From an uncultured Alistipes sp. (GTDB lineage Bacteria; Bacteroidota; Bacteroidia; Bacteroidales; Rikenellaceae), in assembly GCA_945494785.1 (NCBI GenBank), contig CALYVN010000011.1:1-32410 (forward strand): a stretch of DNA of 32,410 nt, read 5' to 3'. This document shows positions 16,274-25,542 of this stretch, one piece after another; the first letter of the stretch is position 1, and every line of letters starts with the position of its first letter. The position numbers were made by a program, and so were the translations under genes. Below the pieces are notes generated by a model. The model ran no database searches. It was given only the letters and a program-made list of their open reading frames with translations, and was not told the origin of the DNA.

Positions 16274-17191
16274 TTACTTTTTCTTGGCATTCTTTGCCGG
16301 TTGGTCAAGCGTCGCAATCCACTCCGAGAGGTCGCGTTGCCAATCGGCGCAGTAGCGGAAAGTCTCCTTGCCTGCCCAACCGTGTCCGCCCGAAGGGTAG
16401 ATGTGCATCGTGGCCTTCACGCCGTAGCGTTTGAGAGCCTTGTAGTAGAGTATCGAACTAATCGGCGGTACGACGCGGTCGTCGTCGCTCAACAGCAGAA
16501 TGGTCGGCGGTGTAGTTTCGCTCACACGGTTTTCGAGCGAATAGTACTCCTGCTCGGCAGGCGTGCGGTCGTCGCCCAACAGATAGCGGAAGGTGTTTTG
16601 GTGGGTGTGCCAAGTCGTACCCGTAATAACGGGGTAGAAGAGAATCGAGAATGCGGGTTTCTCCTTATCCGCCGTAAAATTCGAGGTATAGGCAGCCAGA
16701 TGTCCGCCTGCCGAGCCTCCGCAGATGCCCACTTTGGCAGGGTCGATGCCCAACTTGCCGGCATGTTTGCGCAGATATTTGAGAGCAGCCTGTGCATCTT
16801 CCAGCGGTACCTCCTGGTGTCCGAGATTCGGCAGTCGGTACTTTACGACCAATGCGGTTATGCCCTGCGATTTGAACCACTCCGCCATGGCGAAGCCTTC
16901 GTGCCGGATGCAGACCTTGCTGTAACCGCCACCGGGCAGAACTACAACGGCGCGTCCCGTAGCCTTTGCCTTGTCGGCCTTGAAGAGATAGAACACGGTC
17001 TCGGAGGTGTGCGTAAAGTGGCCGCTTTGGTTGAGAGCCTCGTCCTTGCTCTCCTCGTTGGAGTGCGGAGCGGTGCGGTTGTTCCAATAGCGGATTACCT
17101 CGTCGGCATTGTTGTCGATGTCGATTGTCTTTTGTGCCGAGGCGGAGAGTGTCATGGCCGCCAAAGCGAAGAGTGTGAAAATGCGTTTCAT
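16274..17191 (-). CDS. Secreted alpha/beta-hydrolase esterase A
   Basis: 305 residues with a signal peptide (1-19, cleavage before QKT). The fold is alpha/beta hydrolase of the BD-FAE/acetyl-esterase type: PGGGY at 86-90 forms the oxyanion hole, S160 in GGSAGG is the nucleophile, SDDDRVVPP at 235-243 holds the acid, and H270 in SGGHGWAG is the general base. Such enzymes remove acetyl or feruloyl groups from plant polysaccharides in the periplasm or at the cell surface. It is the third of three tandem paralogues, 22 bases after copy B, to which it is about 70% identical by eye. The specific ester is not predictable. Confidence 0.9.
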   Translation of the reverse strand: MKRIFTLFALAAMTLSASAQKTIDIDNNADEVIRYWNNRTAPHSNEESKDEALNQSGHFTHTSETVFYLFKADKAKATGRAVVVLPGGGYSKVCIRHEGFAMAEWFKSQGITALVVKYRLPNLGHQEVPLEDAQAALKYLRKHAGKLGIDPAKVGICGGSAGGHLAAYTSNFTADKEKPAFSILFYPVITGTTWHTHQNTFRYLLGDDRTPAEQEYYSLENRVSETTPPTILLLSDDDRVVPPISSILYYKALKRYGVKATMHIYPSGGHGWAGKETFRYCADWQRDLSEWIATLDQPAKNAKKK

Positions 17192-17213
17192 GATAGGTGT
17201 TTGTTATTTGTCG

Positions 17214-18131
17214 TTATTGTTTGCAATTATTCGAATCCGCCTCGTCGAGTTCGGCTATCCAACCCGCAACATCGCGTTTCCAACTCTCGATGTAGCGGAA
17301 TTTGCGGTTGCCTGCCCAACCATGACCGCCCGAAGGGTAGATGTGCATGGCGGCACGCACGCCGTAGCGTTTGAGAGCCTCGTAGTAATCTATCGAATTT
17401 ATCGGCGGTACGACGCGGTCGTTGTCGCTCAACAGCAGAATGGTCGGCGGTGTCGTTTCGTCCACACGGTTTTCGAGCGAATAGTACTCCTGCTCGGCAG
17501 GGGTGCGCTCCTTGCCCAACAGACAAGGGAAGGTGTTTTTGGCGGTCTGCCATGTTCTGCCCGACGAGGCGGGATAGAAGAGTACGGCAAATGCCGGCTT
17601 GTCCTTCGGCTCGGCGAAGGTGGAGACGTATGCCGCAAGGTGTCCGCCTGCCGAACTGCCGCAGACGCCGACCTTCGATGGGTCGATGCCGAGTTCCGAT
17701 GCACGCTCGCGCAGATATTTCAATGCCGCCTGTGCATCCTCCAACGGTACCTCTTTGTGTCCGTTGTTGGCCACACGGTATTTTACAACCATGGCCGTTA
17801 TGCCCTGCGATTTGAACCACTCCGCCAAACCGAAACCCTCGTTCCGGATGCAGACCTTCAAATATCCGCCACCGGGGAAGATGGCAACGGCGCGTCCCGT
17901 AGCCTTTGCCTTGTCGGCTTTGAAGAGGTAGAACACGGTCTCGGAGATGTGTGTAAAATGGCCTTTGGCGTTGAGTTGTTCCGCCTCGCTCTCCTCGTTG
18001 GAGTGCGGAGCGGTGCTGTTGTCCCAATAGTGTATCACCTCGTCGGCATTGTTGTCGATGTCGAGCGATTTTTGCGCCGAAACGCAGAGCGTTGTCGCCG
18101 TAAATGTCAAAAACAGTAGTATTCGTTTCAT
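17214..18131 (-). CDS. Secreted alpha/beta-hydrolase esterase B
   Basis: 305 residues, collinear with copy A: signal peptide 1-19 (CVSA-QK), FPGGGY oxyanion loop at 85-90, nucleophile S160 in GSSAGGHLA, acid in SDNDRVVPP, base in SGGHGWAGN. Long shared blocks with copy A (FYLFKADKAKATGRAV, RTPAEQEYYSLENRV, TTPPTILLLSD) show the closest relation of the three. Differences concentrate in residues 170-205, where substrate-binding loops of such hydrolases usually lie (YPASSGRTWQTAKNTFPCLL here, YPVITGTTWHTHQNTFRYLL in A), so specificity may differ. It begins 9 bases after copy C. Confidence 0.9.
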   Translation of the reverse strand: MKRILLFLTFTATTLCVSAQKSLDIDNNADEVIHYWDNSTAPHSNEESEAEQLNAKGHFTHISETVFYLFKADKAKATGRAVAIFPGGGYLKVCIRNEGFGLAEWFKSQGITAMVVKYRVANNGHKEVPLEDAQAALKYLRERASELGIDPSKVGVCGSSAGGHLAAYVSTFAEPKDKPAFAVLFYPASSGRTWQTAKNTFPCLLGKERTPAEQEYYSLENRVDETTPPTILLLSDNDRVVPPINSIDYYEALKRYGVRAAMHIYPSGGHGWAGNRKFRYIESWKRDVAGWIAELDEADSNNCKQ

Positions 18132-18140
18132 AATGCAGCG

Positions 18141-19052
18141 TTATTTTCTCGTGTTGTCTGTCTTGTTGTCCGCTTCGTCCAACTCCGCAAGCCAATCCTC
18201 GATATGGCTCAGGAACGACGAACGGTAGATGTAGCCTTTGCGTCCTGCCCAACCATGACCGCCCGAAGGGTAGATGTGCATGGCGGCCTTTACTCCGTGC
18301 CGTTTGAGAGCCTCGTAATATAGGAGCGAACTGATGTTCGGAACGGTCGTATCGTCGTCGGTTACCAGAATCATCGTCGGCGGAGTTGCGGAGGTTACCC
18401 GATTTTCGAGGGCGTAGTACTGCTTTTCGGCAGGTGTGCGCTCCTTGCCCAACAGGTTGCGGAAGGTGTAGTTGTGAGTGTGCCATTCCGGCTCGGTAAT
18501 TACGGGATAGAAGAGAATCGCCCATGCCGGTTTTTCGTTGTCGGGTGTGAAATTCGACACATAGGCAGCCAAATGCCCTCCTGCCGAATTGCCGCAGACG
18601 CCTACTTTCGACGGGTCGATATTGAGCCGTTTGGCGTGCTTGCGCAAATAACCCATTGCCGCCTGTGCATCCTCCAAAGGTACCTCCTTGACACCGTTTG
18701 GCAGACGGTATTTTACGAACATCGCCGTAACGCCATGCTTTGCAAACCATTCGGCAAGGCGAAAGTTGATGCTCAATTTGTAGTAACCGCCACCGGGGAA
18801 TATCACTACACTGCGCCTCGTATTGACCGCTTCGTCGGCCTTGAACAGATAGAATGCCGTCTCGGACGAGTGGATGACGTTGCCCTTTTTGTCGAACGCC
18901 TCGTCTTCGGTTTCGCCGTTGGAATGGGGAGCCGTGCGGTTGTCCCACCAACGGATTACCTCGTCGGCATTGCATTTCAATTCGACGGTCTTTTGTGCCG
19001 AAACGCCGAGCGTCGATGCGGTGAGCAGCAGTAGTGCCAGCAATCGTTTCAT
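18141..19052 (-). CDS. Secreted alpha/beta-hydrolase esterase C
   Basis: 303 residues and the most divergent copy of the triplet. It keeps the signal peptide (1-19), FPGGGYYK, GNSAGGHLA with the nucleophile Ser, TDDDTTVPN for the acid and SGGHGWAGR for the base, so it should be active. It lacks the R-x-EGF segment found after the oxyanion loop in A and B, and the mature N-terminus reads VELKCNADE instead of IDNNADE. It starts 7 bases after leuS, so it is the first of the three to be translated, and all three probably depend on the leuS promoter. Confidence 0.9.
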   Translation of the reverse strand: MKRLLALLLLTASTLGVSAQKTVELKCNADEVIRWWDNRTAPHSNGETEDEAFDKKGNVIHSSETAFYLFKADEAVNTRRSVVIFPGGGYYKLSINFRLAEWFAKHGVTAMFVKYRLPNGVKEVPLEDAQAAMGYLRKHAKRLNIDPSKVGVCGNSAGGHLAAYVSNFTPDNEKPAWAILFYPVITEPEWHTHNYTFRNLLGKERTPAEKQYYALENRVTSATPPTMILVTDDDTTVPNISSLLYYEALKRHGVKAAMHIYPSGGHGWAGRKGYIYRSSFLSHIEDWLAELDEADNKTDNTRK

Positions 19053-19059
19053 GGTCGGA

Positions 19060-21807
19060 TTATTTTACGATGTTGATGATTTTGCCTTGTACGACGATGA
19101 TTTTTTTCGGTTGTGCGCCTTCGAGCCACTTTTGAGCCTCCTCTTTGGTTACGATGTCGGCCTGCAATTCGGCTGCGGTCATGGAGAGCGGATACTCCTG
19201 CTTGAAGCGCAGTTTGCCGTTAATCATCACCGGATATTCGAAGGTGTTTTCGACCAAATGGGTCTCGTCGAACTCGGGATAACGGGCATCGCATACGCTC
19301 TCGGTGTGTCCCATCATCGACCACAACTGTTCGGCAATGTGGGGCGCGAATGGCGAGATAAGTACCGTAAGCGGCTCCAAAATTTCGCGCTTGTGGCACT
19401 CTCCCAATTCGTTTACGCATATCATGAATGCCGCTACCGAAGTGTTGAACGAGAAGTTTTCGATATCTTCGCGCACCTTGCGGATTGTACGGTGGAGCGT
19501 CTTCAACTCCTTTGGCGTCGCCTTGTCGTCGTTCAGCACCCACTCGCCGTTGCGGTCGTGGAACAATCGCCAGAAACGACGTAGGAACTTATGTACGCCG
19601 TCGATGCCGTTGGTGTCCCAAGGCTTCGACTGCTCGACGGGTCCGAGGAACATTTCGTACATGCGCAACGTGTCGGCTCCGTACTGCTCCACGATGAAAT
19701 CGGGATTGACGACGTTGTACATCGATTTCGACATCTTCTCGACAGCCCAACCGCAGATGTATTGGCCGTTTTCGAGGACGAACTCGGCATCGGCGAACTC
19801 GGGACGCCATTTGCGGAAAGCGTCGAGGTCGAGTATGTCGTTTTTGACGATATTGACATCGACGTGAATCTCCTGCGTTTGGTATTGGTCGCGCAATCCG
19901 AGCGAGACGAATTTGTTGGTGCCGACGATGCGGTAAACGAAGTTGGAGCGACCCTGAATCATTCCCTGATTGACCAACTTGCGGAACGGCTCGCTCTCGC
20001 AGACGTAACCGAGGTCGTAGAGGAACATGTTCCAATAGCGCGAATACATGAGGTGGCCTGTGGCGTGTTCTATGCCGCCGACATACAAATCGACATTGCG
20101 CCAATACTCGTCGGCCTCTTTCGATACGAGCGCCTTGTCGTTGTGCGGGTCCATATAGCGCAGATAGTATGCCGACGAGCCTGCAAAGCCCGGCATGGTC
20201 GAAAGTTCGTACTTCCAATCTTTTACACGTGCCAACGGCGGCTCGCCCTGCTCGGTAGGACCAAAATCCTTGACAGGCGGCAGACAGAGCGGCAATTCGC
20301 TCTCAGCAAGAGGTCGGGCGATATCGCCCTCGTAACGAATCGGGAACGGCTCGCCCCAATAACGTTGGCGCGAGAATATGGCATCGCGCAGACGATAGTT
20401 CACCAGCCGTTTGCCTATTCCGCGACGTTCGACTTCGGCGAACATCAATTTTATTGCCTCCTTGACATCCTTGCCGTCGAGAAAATCAGAATTTATCATC
20501 GCTCCCGATTTGGCATCGTAAGAGGCTTGCGAAATATCGCCGCCTTCAACCACCGGCACGATGTCCAGACCGAAATGGCGGGCAAAGGCGTAGTCGCGTG
20601 AATCGTGAGCCGGCACGGCCATTATGGCACCTGTGCCGTAACCCGCCAAGACATAGTCGGAGGCGTATATCGGAATGCGCTTGCCCGAGAACGGATTGAT
20701 GGCGTAGGAGCCTGTGAATACGCCGCTGACACGCTTGGTCTCGGCGATACGCTCGCGCTCGGAGCGTTTTTTGGTCTGCTCGATGTACTCTTCGACCGCC
20801 GTGCGCTGTGCAGGTGTGGTGAGGTCGCCAATCCATTCGTGTTCGGGTGCGATGACCATGAACGTTACGCCGAATACGGTGTCGGGACGTGTGGTGAAAA
20901 TCTCCAATTTGCGCATCGAGCCGTCGGGCATCTCCACATCGAAGAACATTTGCGCTCCCTCCGAACGGCCTATCCAATTGCGCTGTATCTCTTTGAGCGA
21001 CTCGCTCCAATCGAGCGCATCCAAACCGTCGAGCATGCGTTGTGCGTATGCCGTAACACGCAACAGCCACTGCTTCATGCGCTTCTGCTCCACAGGATAA
21101 CCGCCTCGTACCGACAAGCCGTCCTTAACCTCGTCGTTGGCGAGAACGGTGCCGAGTTTCGGACACCAATTGACCATCGTGTCGGCACGGAAAGCCAAGC
21201 GGTAGTTGTGCAGAGTGCGCTCGCGCTCCGCCTCGCTCATGGCGTTCCACTCTGCGGCGGTAAAGTGCAGTTGGGTGGTACATGCTGCGTCGATGTCTTC
21301 GGTGCCGTACTTGGCGAAGTGTTCGACAAGTTCGGTTATCGGTTTTGCCTTCTGCTCCGTGCGGTTGTAGTAGTGGGCGAACATCTTCAAAAATGCCCAC
21401 TGCGTCCATTTGTAGTAGGCGGGGTCGCAGGTGCGTACCTCTCGACTCCAATCGAACGAAAATCCGATTTTGTCCAACTGCTCGCGGTAGCGGGCTATGT
21501 TCTGTTCGGTCGTTACGGCAGGATGCTGTCCCGTCTGTATGGCATACTGCTCGGCAGGCAGACCGAATGCGTCGTAACCCATCGGATGCAGTACGTTGTA
21601 ACCGCAAAGCCTTTTGTAACGGGCATAGATGTCGGATGCTATGTAGCCGAGCGGATGGCCGACGTGAAGCCCTGCTCCCGATGGATAGGGGAACATGTCG
21701 AGGACGTAGTATTTAGGCCGCTTCGGGTCGATGTCCACCTTGTAGGTGCCACGCTTTTTCCACTCGTTTTGCCAATGATTTTCAATCTCTCTGAAATCGT
21801 ATTCCAT
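19060..21807 (-). CDS. leuS: Leucyl-tRNA synthetase
   Basis: 915 residues, typical for bacterial LeuRS, which charges tRNA-Leu in the cytoplasm. HVGH at 48-51 in [15 protein letters not shown] is the HIGH signature, and KMSKS at 691-695 completes the class I active site. The CP1 editing insertion is present ([21 protein letters not shown] and [19 protein letters not shown], whose Asp removes mischarged residues). The C-terminal anticodon-binding helical domain follows, ending in [13 protein letters not shown]. The frame is open 29 codons further upstream, but [16 protein letters not shown] is the standard LeuRS beginning, so 21807 is used. It is the first gene of the long minus-strand unit. 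Confidence 0.97.
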   Translation of the reverse strand: MEYDFREIENHWQNEWKKRGTYKVDIDPKRPKYYVLDMFPYPSGAGLHVGHPLGYIASDIYARYKRLCGYNVLHPMGYDAFGLPAEQYAIQTGQHPAVTTEQNIARYREQLDKIGFSFDWSREVRTCDPAYYKWTQWAFLKMFAHYYNRTEQKAKPITELVEHFAKYGTEDIDAACTTQLHFTAAEWNAMSEAERERTLHNYRLAFRADTMVNWCPKLGTVLANDEVKDGLSVRGGYPVEQKRMKQWLLRVTAYAQRMLDGLDALDWSESLKEIQRNWIGRSEGAQMFFDVEMPDGSMRKLEIFTTRPDTVFGVTFMVIAPEHEWIGDLTTPAQRTAVEEYIEQTKKRSERERIAETKRVSGVFTGSYAINPFSGKRIPIYASDYVLAGYGTGAIMAVPAHDSRDYAFARHFGLDIVPVVEGGDISQASYDAKSGAMINSDFLDGKDVKEAIKLMFAEVERRGIGKRLVNYRLRDAIFSRQRYWGEPFPIRYEGDIARPLAESELPLCLPPVKDFGPTEQGEPPLARVKDWKYELSTMPGFAGSSAYYLRYMDPHNDKALVSKEADEYWRNVDLYVGGIEHATGHLMYSRYWNMFLYDLGYVCESEPFRKLVNQGMIQGRSNFVYRIVGTNKFVSLGLRDQYQTQEIHVDVNIVKNDILDLDAFRKWRPEFADAEFVLENGQYICGWAVEKMSKSMYNVVNPDFIVEQYGADTLRMYEMFLGPVEQSKPWDTNGIDGVHKFLRRFWRLFHDRNGEWVLNDDKATPKELKTLHRTIRKVREDIENFSFNTSVAAFMICVNELGECHKREILEPLTVLISPFAPHIAEQLWSMMGHTESVCDARYPEFDETHLVENTFEYPVMINGKLRFKQEYPLSMTAAELQADIVTKEEAQKWLEGAQPKKIIVVQGKIINIVK

Positions 21808-21817
21808 GATTTTCGCT

Positions 21818-21841
21818 GTGTTTTGTTGTCGTGTTTTGTTG
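21818..21841 (-). repeat. 13-base tandem repeat in the leuS leader
   Basis: CAACAAAACAC (minus strand) occurs twice, at 21831-21841 and 21818-21828, with a 13-base period, and a degraded third unit may follow upstream. It lies 11 bases before the leuS start. An unstructured A/C-rich leader of this kind could favour ribosome loading. Confidence 0.5.
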
Positions 21842-21865
21842 CGTTTTCGGTTGCGGGTGTCGATA

Positions 21866-21881
21866 CAGTCATTAATGACTG
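21866..21881. promoter_or_regulatory. Perfect 16-bp palindrome in the leuS leader
   Basis: CAGTCATTAATGACTG is its own reverse complement. It lies 58-74 bases upstream of leuS and just downstream of the candidate -7 box, where a repressor site would block transcription; it could also fold as a small RNA stem. Confidence 0.5.
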
Positions 21882-21895
21882 CATCGGCAAGCATG

Positions 21896-21903
21896 CAAAA
21901 ATA
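21896..21903 (-). promoter_or_regulatory. Candidate leuS promoter -7 box
   Basis: TATTTTTG on the minus strand fits TAnnTTTG. Transcription would start near 21888, giving a leader of about 80 bases. No clear -33 TTTG is seen. This would drive leuS and probably the nine genes after it. Confidence 0.5.
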
Positions 21904-21985
21904 CTATTTCTTTCCCTAAAAACGGAGCATTCGCCGCCGAATTTCAAAATAATTTTCGGCAATGCCGTTCCGAAAGGGTTTGTTG

Positions 21986-22071
21986 TTATCGTTTAGCGAT
22001 AAGAAAACAGGAGAGTTTCTATATTGTTTTGCAATAAAAATTTGTCGCTGTTTCTATATTGTTGAACGATA
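21986..22071. promoter_or_regulatory. Three operator-like boxes at 35-bp spacing
   Basis: Box 1 (21986-22002) is TTATCG-TTTAG-CGATAA, box 2 (22022-22036) TATTG-TTTTG-CAATA, and box 3 (22057-22071) TATTG-TTGAA-CGATA. Centres fall at 21994, 22029 and 22064, exactly 35 bases apart. Boxes 1 and 2 are perfect inverted repeats and box 3 has one mismatch. They look like binding sites of one dimeric regulator. Confidence 0.6.
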
Positions 22072-22073
22072 AA

Positions 22074-22103
22074 TTTCGGCGGTGAATCCGGCCCTTATTT
22101 TTG
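22074..22103 (+). promoter_or_regulatory. Promoter-like sequence after the box array
   Basis: TATTTTTG at 22096-22103 fits the -7 consensus and TTTC at 22074-22077 stands near the -33 position (18-base gap). It begins three bases after box 3. A transcript would start near 22110 and run towards rpsL. Confidence 0.4.
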
Positions 22104-22402
22104 CATGGTTTTATTCGCAAATCTTTTTCTCTTGCGGGTTGTTTCGGACAGGGCGGCGCAATAAAATCGATGCGGATGTCGGAGATATTGTTGTGTGCTG
22201 CGAATCGGTGTGCGGACGAGTGGAAATACGGTCTAATAATCAATGGTTTATAAAATTGTGAATAAAGGAAACATTATGCTTTTTGGAATTTTATAAGAAA
22301 AAAGAATCGAAAACGGCCACCAAAAGGGCTAATTGTGCGAAAAATAGGGGCTAAAAGCCTCAAAAAAATTGCATATATATAGTGTAAACCAAAAAAAATG
22401 TA

Positions 22403-22410
22403 TATCTTTG
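22403..22410 (+). promoter_or_regulatory. rpsL promoter -7 box
   Basis: TATCTTTG is a perfect -7 element 75 bases before rpsL. Transcription should start near 22417 and cover the whole str-S10 cluster. No TTTG -33 element is evident. Confidence 0.7.
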
Positions 22411-22440
22411 CAAGCCTTTTGGCAACAAGAAATAGAAATC

Positions 22441-22456
22441 GGGACGTAAAAGTCCC
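22441..22456 (+). promoter_or_regulatory. Small hairpin in the rpsL leader
   Basis: GGGAC (22441-22445) and GTCCC (22452-22456) pair around the loop GTAAAA, 30 bases before the rpsL start. A five-pair stem is short; it may be a feedback site for a ribosomal protein or mean nothing. Confidence 0.35.
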
Positions 22457-22485
22457 ATGAGTATTAACAAATTAAAGGTTTAACA

Positions 22486-22875
22486 ATGCCAACTATTCAA
22501 CAGTTAGTAAGAAGCGGCAGAACGCAACTCGATTTCAAGAGTAAGTCGCCTGCGCTTGCAGCGTGCCCTCAGCGTCGCGGTGTTTGTACCCGTGTGTACA
22601 CCACCACGCCTAAAAAGCCTAATTCGGCCATGCGTAAGGTTGCACGTGTAAGATTGACAAACGGCAAGGAGGTCAATGCCTACATTCCGGGTGAAGGCCA
22701 CAACTTGCAGGAACACTCTATCGTACTCGTCCGTGGCGGTCGTGTAAAAGACCTTCCGGGTGTACGTTATCACCTCGTGCGCGGTGCGCTCGATTCGGCC
22801 GGCGTGGATGGTCGTCGCCAGCGTCGTTCCAAGTATGGAGCAAAACGACCAAAAGCAGGTGCAGCAAAGAAATAA
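22486..22875 (+). CDS. rpsL: Ribosomal protein S12 (uS12)
   Basis: 129 residues of the 30S decoding-centre protein. [22 protein letters not shown] and [34 protein letters not shown] are nearly invariant in bacteria. The lysines that mutate in streptomycin resistance (within TPKKPNS at 43-44, and K88 in RVKDLPG) are wild type, so no such resistance is predicted from this gene. It is the first gene of the cluster, with its own promoter and a leader of about 70 bases. Confidence 0.98.
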   Translation: MPTIQQLVRSGRTQLDFKSKSPALAACPQRRGVCTRVYTTTPKKPNSAMRKVARVRLTNGKEVNAYIPGEGHNLQEHSIVLVRGGRVKDLPGVRYHLVRGALDSAGVDGRRQRRSKYGAKRPKAGAAKK

Positions 22876-22920
22876 TCTGCACGAAACGAAACAACAGAAC
22901 ACTTAATTTAGGAAACAACA

Positions 22921-23397
22921 ATGAGAAAAGCTAAGCCAAAGAAGCACACTCTACTTCCTGATCCGAAGTTCAACGACGTGGCAGTAACCCGTTTTGTGAA
23001 CAATTTGATGTTGGATGGCAAGAAGAGTATTGCCTATGCCATTTTCTACGATTCGCTAGAATTGGTGGGCAAGAAGATGAAGGATGCTGATAAATCTCCA
23101 ATCGAGGTTTGGAAACAAGCCTTGGAGAACATCACTCCGCAAGTCGAAGTAAAATCGAAACGTATCGGTGGAGCGACGTTCCAAGTCCCGATGGAGGTTC
23201 GTCCGGAGCGTAAGATTTCTATTTCGATGAAAAACCTTATACTCTTTTCGCGCAAGCGTTCCGGCAAATCGATGGCTGAGAAACTCGCAGGCGAGATAGT
23301 GGACGCCTACAACCAGCAGGGTGCCGCCTTCAAGCGTAAGGAGGATATGCACCGCATGGCAGAGGCAAACAAGGCGTTCGCACATTTCAGATTTTAA
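22921..23397 (+). CDS. rpsG: Ribosomal protein S7 (uS7)
   Basis: 158 residues. S7 binds the 3' major domain of 16S rRNA and starts assembly of the 30S head. [44 protein letters not shown] and [48 protein letters not shown] mark it without doubt. It follows rpsL after 45 bases; in many bacteria S7 is the feedback regulator of this operon, but no S7 site can be recognised here. Confidence 0.98.
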   Translation: MRKAKPKKHTLLPDPKFNDVAVTRFVNNLMLDGKKSIAYAIFYDSLELVGKKMKDADKSPIEVWKQALENITPQVEVKSKRIGGATFQVPMEVRPERKISISMKNLILFSRKRSGKSMAEKLAGEIVDAYNQQGAAFKRKEDMHRMAEANKAFAHFRF

Positions 23398-23419
23398 TTA
23401 GGAAGAGGAGAAAATCACA

Positions 23420-25531
23420 ATGGCAACACGAGATTTACATTTCACCCGTAACATCGGTATCATGGCGCACATCGACGCAGGTAAGACGACCACGTCGGAG
23501 CGTATCCTCTTCTATACGGGTAAGACTCATAAAATCGGCGAGGTTCACGAGGGAGGAGCCACCATGGACTGGATGGTGCAGGAGCAGGAGCGTGGTATTA
23601 CCATCACTTCGGCTGCCACCACCGCATTCTGGCACTACAAAGACCAGACCTACCAAATCAACCTCATCGATACTCCGGGACACGTCGATTTCACCGTCGA
23701 GGTGGAGCGTTCGTTGCGTGTCTTGGACGGCGCAGTCGCAACGTTCTGTGCCGTAGGCGGAGTCGAGCCTCAGTCGGAGACCGTTTGGCGTCAGGCCGAC
23801 AAGTACAACGTGCCACGTATCGGTTATGTCAATAAGATGGACCGTACGGGTGCCGACTTCCTCTCCGTATGCGCTCAAATCAAGGAGCATTTCGGTGCAA
23901 CCGCACTGCCGGTTGTTCTGCCTATCGGAGCGGAGGACAAATTCGAAGGTTTGATAGACCTTATATATAATAACGCCATCTACTACTTCGACGACAAGAC
24001 CGTTCGCGACAACTTCGAGTTGCGCGAGATTCCGGCCAACCTGAAAGCCGAAGCAGAGGAGTGGCGCAACAAACTCATCGAGGAGGTTGCTTCGACCGAC
24101 GATGCGCTGATGGAGAAATTCTTCGAGGATCCGAACTCGATTACTCCTGACGAACTCATCGCCGCAATCCGCAAGGCAACTATCGGTATGAAACTCGTGC
24201 CGATGCTCTGCGGTTCGTCGTTCCACAACAAGGGCGTGCAGAAACTGCTCGACTATGTCATCGCATTCCTGCCTTCGCCGATGGATGTACCTCCTGTCGA
24301 GGGTGTAAACCCTAAAACTGACGAGGTCGAGGTACGCCATGCGTCGGAGAACGATCCGTTCTGCGGTCTTGCGTTCAAGATTGCAACCGATCCGTTCGTA
24401 GGCCGTTTGGCATTCGTCCGCGTATATTCCGGTCGTTTGGATGCCGGCTCGTATGTGCTGAATGCACGCAGCGGCAAGCGCGAGCGTATCAGCCGTATCT
24501 ATCAGATGCACGCCAACAAGCAGAATCCTTTGGAGTCTGTCGGTGCAGGCGACATCTGCGCTGCTGTCGGTTTCAAGGAGATTCATACGGGCGATACCCT
24601 CTGCGCCGAGAATGCACCTATCGTTCTCGAACAGATGACCTTCCCTGAGCCGGTTATCGGTTTGGCGGTTGAGCCTAAGACGCAGAAAGACCTCGACAAA
24701 CTCGGTATAGCACTTGCCAAACTCGCCGAGGAAGACCCTACCTTTACGGTACGCACCGACGAGGAGAGCGGTCAGACCATCATCAGCGGTATGGGCGAGT
24801 TGCACCTCGACATTATCGTCGATCGTCTGCGTCGCGAGTTCGGCGTAGAAATCAATCAGGGTGCGCCTCAGGTTAATTACAAAGAGGCTCTTACCAAGAC
24901 TGTTCAGCATCGCGAAGTATTCAAGAAGCAGACGGGTGGTCGCGGTAAGTTCGCCGACATCATCTTCGAAATCGGTCCTGCCGATGACGACAAACCGGGT
25001 CTTACGTTTGTCGATGAGGTTAAGGGCGGTAATATTCCGAAGGAGTTCATCCCATCTGTTCAGAAGGGCTTCGAGGCCGCTATGGCAAACGGTGCGATGG
25101 CAGGTTACAAAATCGATTCGATGAAGGTTACGCTGAAAGACGGTTCGTTCCATCCGGTCGATTCCGACCAGTTGTCGTTCGAAATCGCTGCCCGTAACGG
25201 TTTCCGTGTCGCCGCTCCAAAGGCAGGCTCGGTGATTATGGAGCCTATCATGTCCGTCGAGGTCGTTACTCCGGAGGAGAATATGGGCGACATCATCGGC
25301 GACCTTAACAAGCGTCGCGGTCAGATTCAGGGTATGGAGTCGAAGGGTACAGCCCGCGTCATCAAAGCCAAAGTGCCTCTCTCGGAGATGTTCGGCTATG
25401 TAACGGTGCTGCGTACCATTTCGTCGGGACGTGCAACGTCGTCGATGGAGTTCTCGCACTTCGAGGAGGTACCGGCAAATCTCGCCAAGGAGATTATCGA
25501 GAAATCGGGTAAACGTAAGGATATAGAGTAA
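23420..25531 (+). CDS. fusA: Elongation factor G
   Basis: 703 residues, full length. This GTPase drives translocation and, with RRF, ribosome recycling. The G domain shows AHIDAGKTT at 16-24 (P loop), [10 protein letters not shown] (switch I), DTPGHVDFT and [10 protein letters not shown]. Domains II to V follow, with [21 protein letters not shown] (domain III) and [14 protein letters not shown], then [12 protein letters not shown] and [27 protein letters not shown] of domain V. GGAAGAGGAG-like purines precede the start (23400-23410). tuf does not follow; rpsJ does, 11 bases later. Confidence 0.98.
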   Translation: MATRDLHFTRNIGIMAHIDAGKTTTSERILFYTGKTHKIGEVHEGGATMDWMVQEQERGITITSAATTAFWHYKDQTYQINLIDTPGHVDFTVEVERSLRVLDGAVATFCAVGGVEPQSETVWRQADKYNVPRIGYVNKMDRTGADFLSVCAQIKEHFGATALPVVLPIGAEDKFEGLIDLIYNNAIYYFDDKTVRDNFELREIPANLKAEAEEWRNKLIEEVASTDDALMEKFFEDPNSITPDELIAAIRKATIGMKLVPMLCGSSFHNKGVQKLLDYVIAFLPSPMDVPPVEGVNPKTDEVEVRHASENDPFCGLAFKIATDPFVGRLAFVRVYSGRLDAGSYVLNARSGKRERISRIYQMHANKQNPLESVGAGDICAAVGFKEIHTGDTLCAENAPIVLEQMTFPEPVIGLAVEPKTQKDLDKLGIALAKLAEEDPTFTVRTDEESGQTIISGMGELHLDIIVDRLRREFGVEINQGAPQVNYKEALTKTVQHREVFKKQTGGRGKFADIIFEIGPADDDKPGLTFVDEVKGGNIPKEFIPSVQKGFEAAMANGAMAGYKIDSMKVTLKDGSFHPVDSDQLSFEIAARNGFRVAAPKAGSVIMEPIMSVEVVTPEENMGDIIGDLNKRRGQIQGMESKGTARVIKAKVPLSEMFGYVTVLRTISSGRATSSMEFSHFEEVPANLAKEIIEKSGKRKDIE

Positions 25532-25542
25532 AAGTAAAGGAT

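Larger units (their letters stand above)
21904..22402. other. Long intergenic region between leuS and rpsL promoters
   Basis: About 500 bases without a convincing coding sequence. Only short frames occur (19, 27 and 6 codons on the + strand, 74 on the minus strand) and none has a recognisable product. It contains the three-box array and the promoter-like site described separately, then A/T-rich sequence up to the rpsL promoter. A small RNA starting near 22110 is possible but has no structural support that I can see. Confidence 0.6.

Noticed and set aside
17227..18975. Open frame of 582 codons on the minus strand spanning two esterase genes
   Set aside because: It is a frame-shifted reading of esterases B and C, open only because of base composition; its repeated segments reflect the DNA similarity of the two real genes.
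21979..22083. The 35-base units as a CRISPR-like array
   Set aside because: Only three imperfect units without unique spacers of normal size and no cas genes; operator sites explain them better.
22019..22243. 74-codon minus-strand frame in the leuS-rpsL gap
   Set aside because: No leader, no recognisable domain, and it overlaps the operator-like boxes.
22276..22296. Six-codon frame after an AAAGGA sequence (MLFGIL), as a possible leader peptide
   Set aside because: It lies upstream of the predicted rpsL transcription start and has no linked attenuator structure, so chance is more likely.
23435..25459. Open frame of 674 codons on the minus strand
   Set aside because: It is the shadow of fusA.
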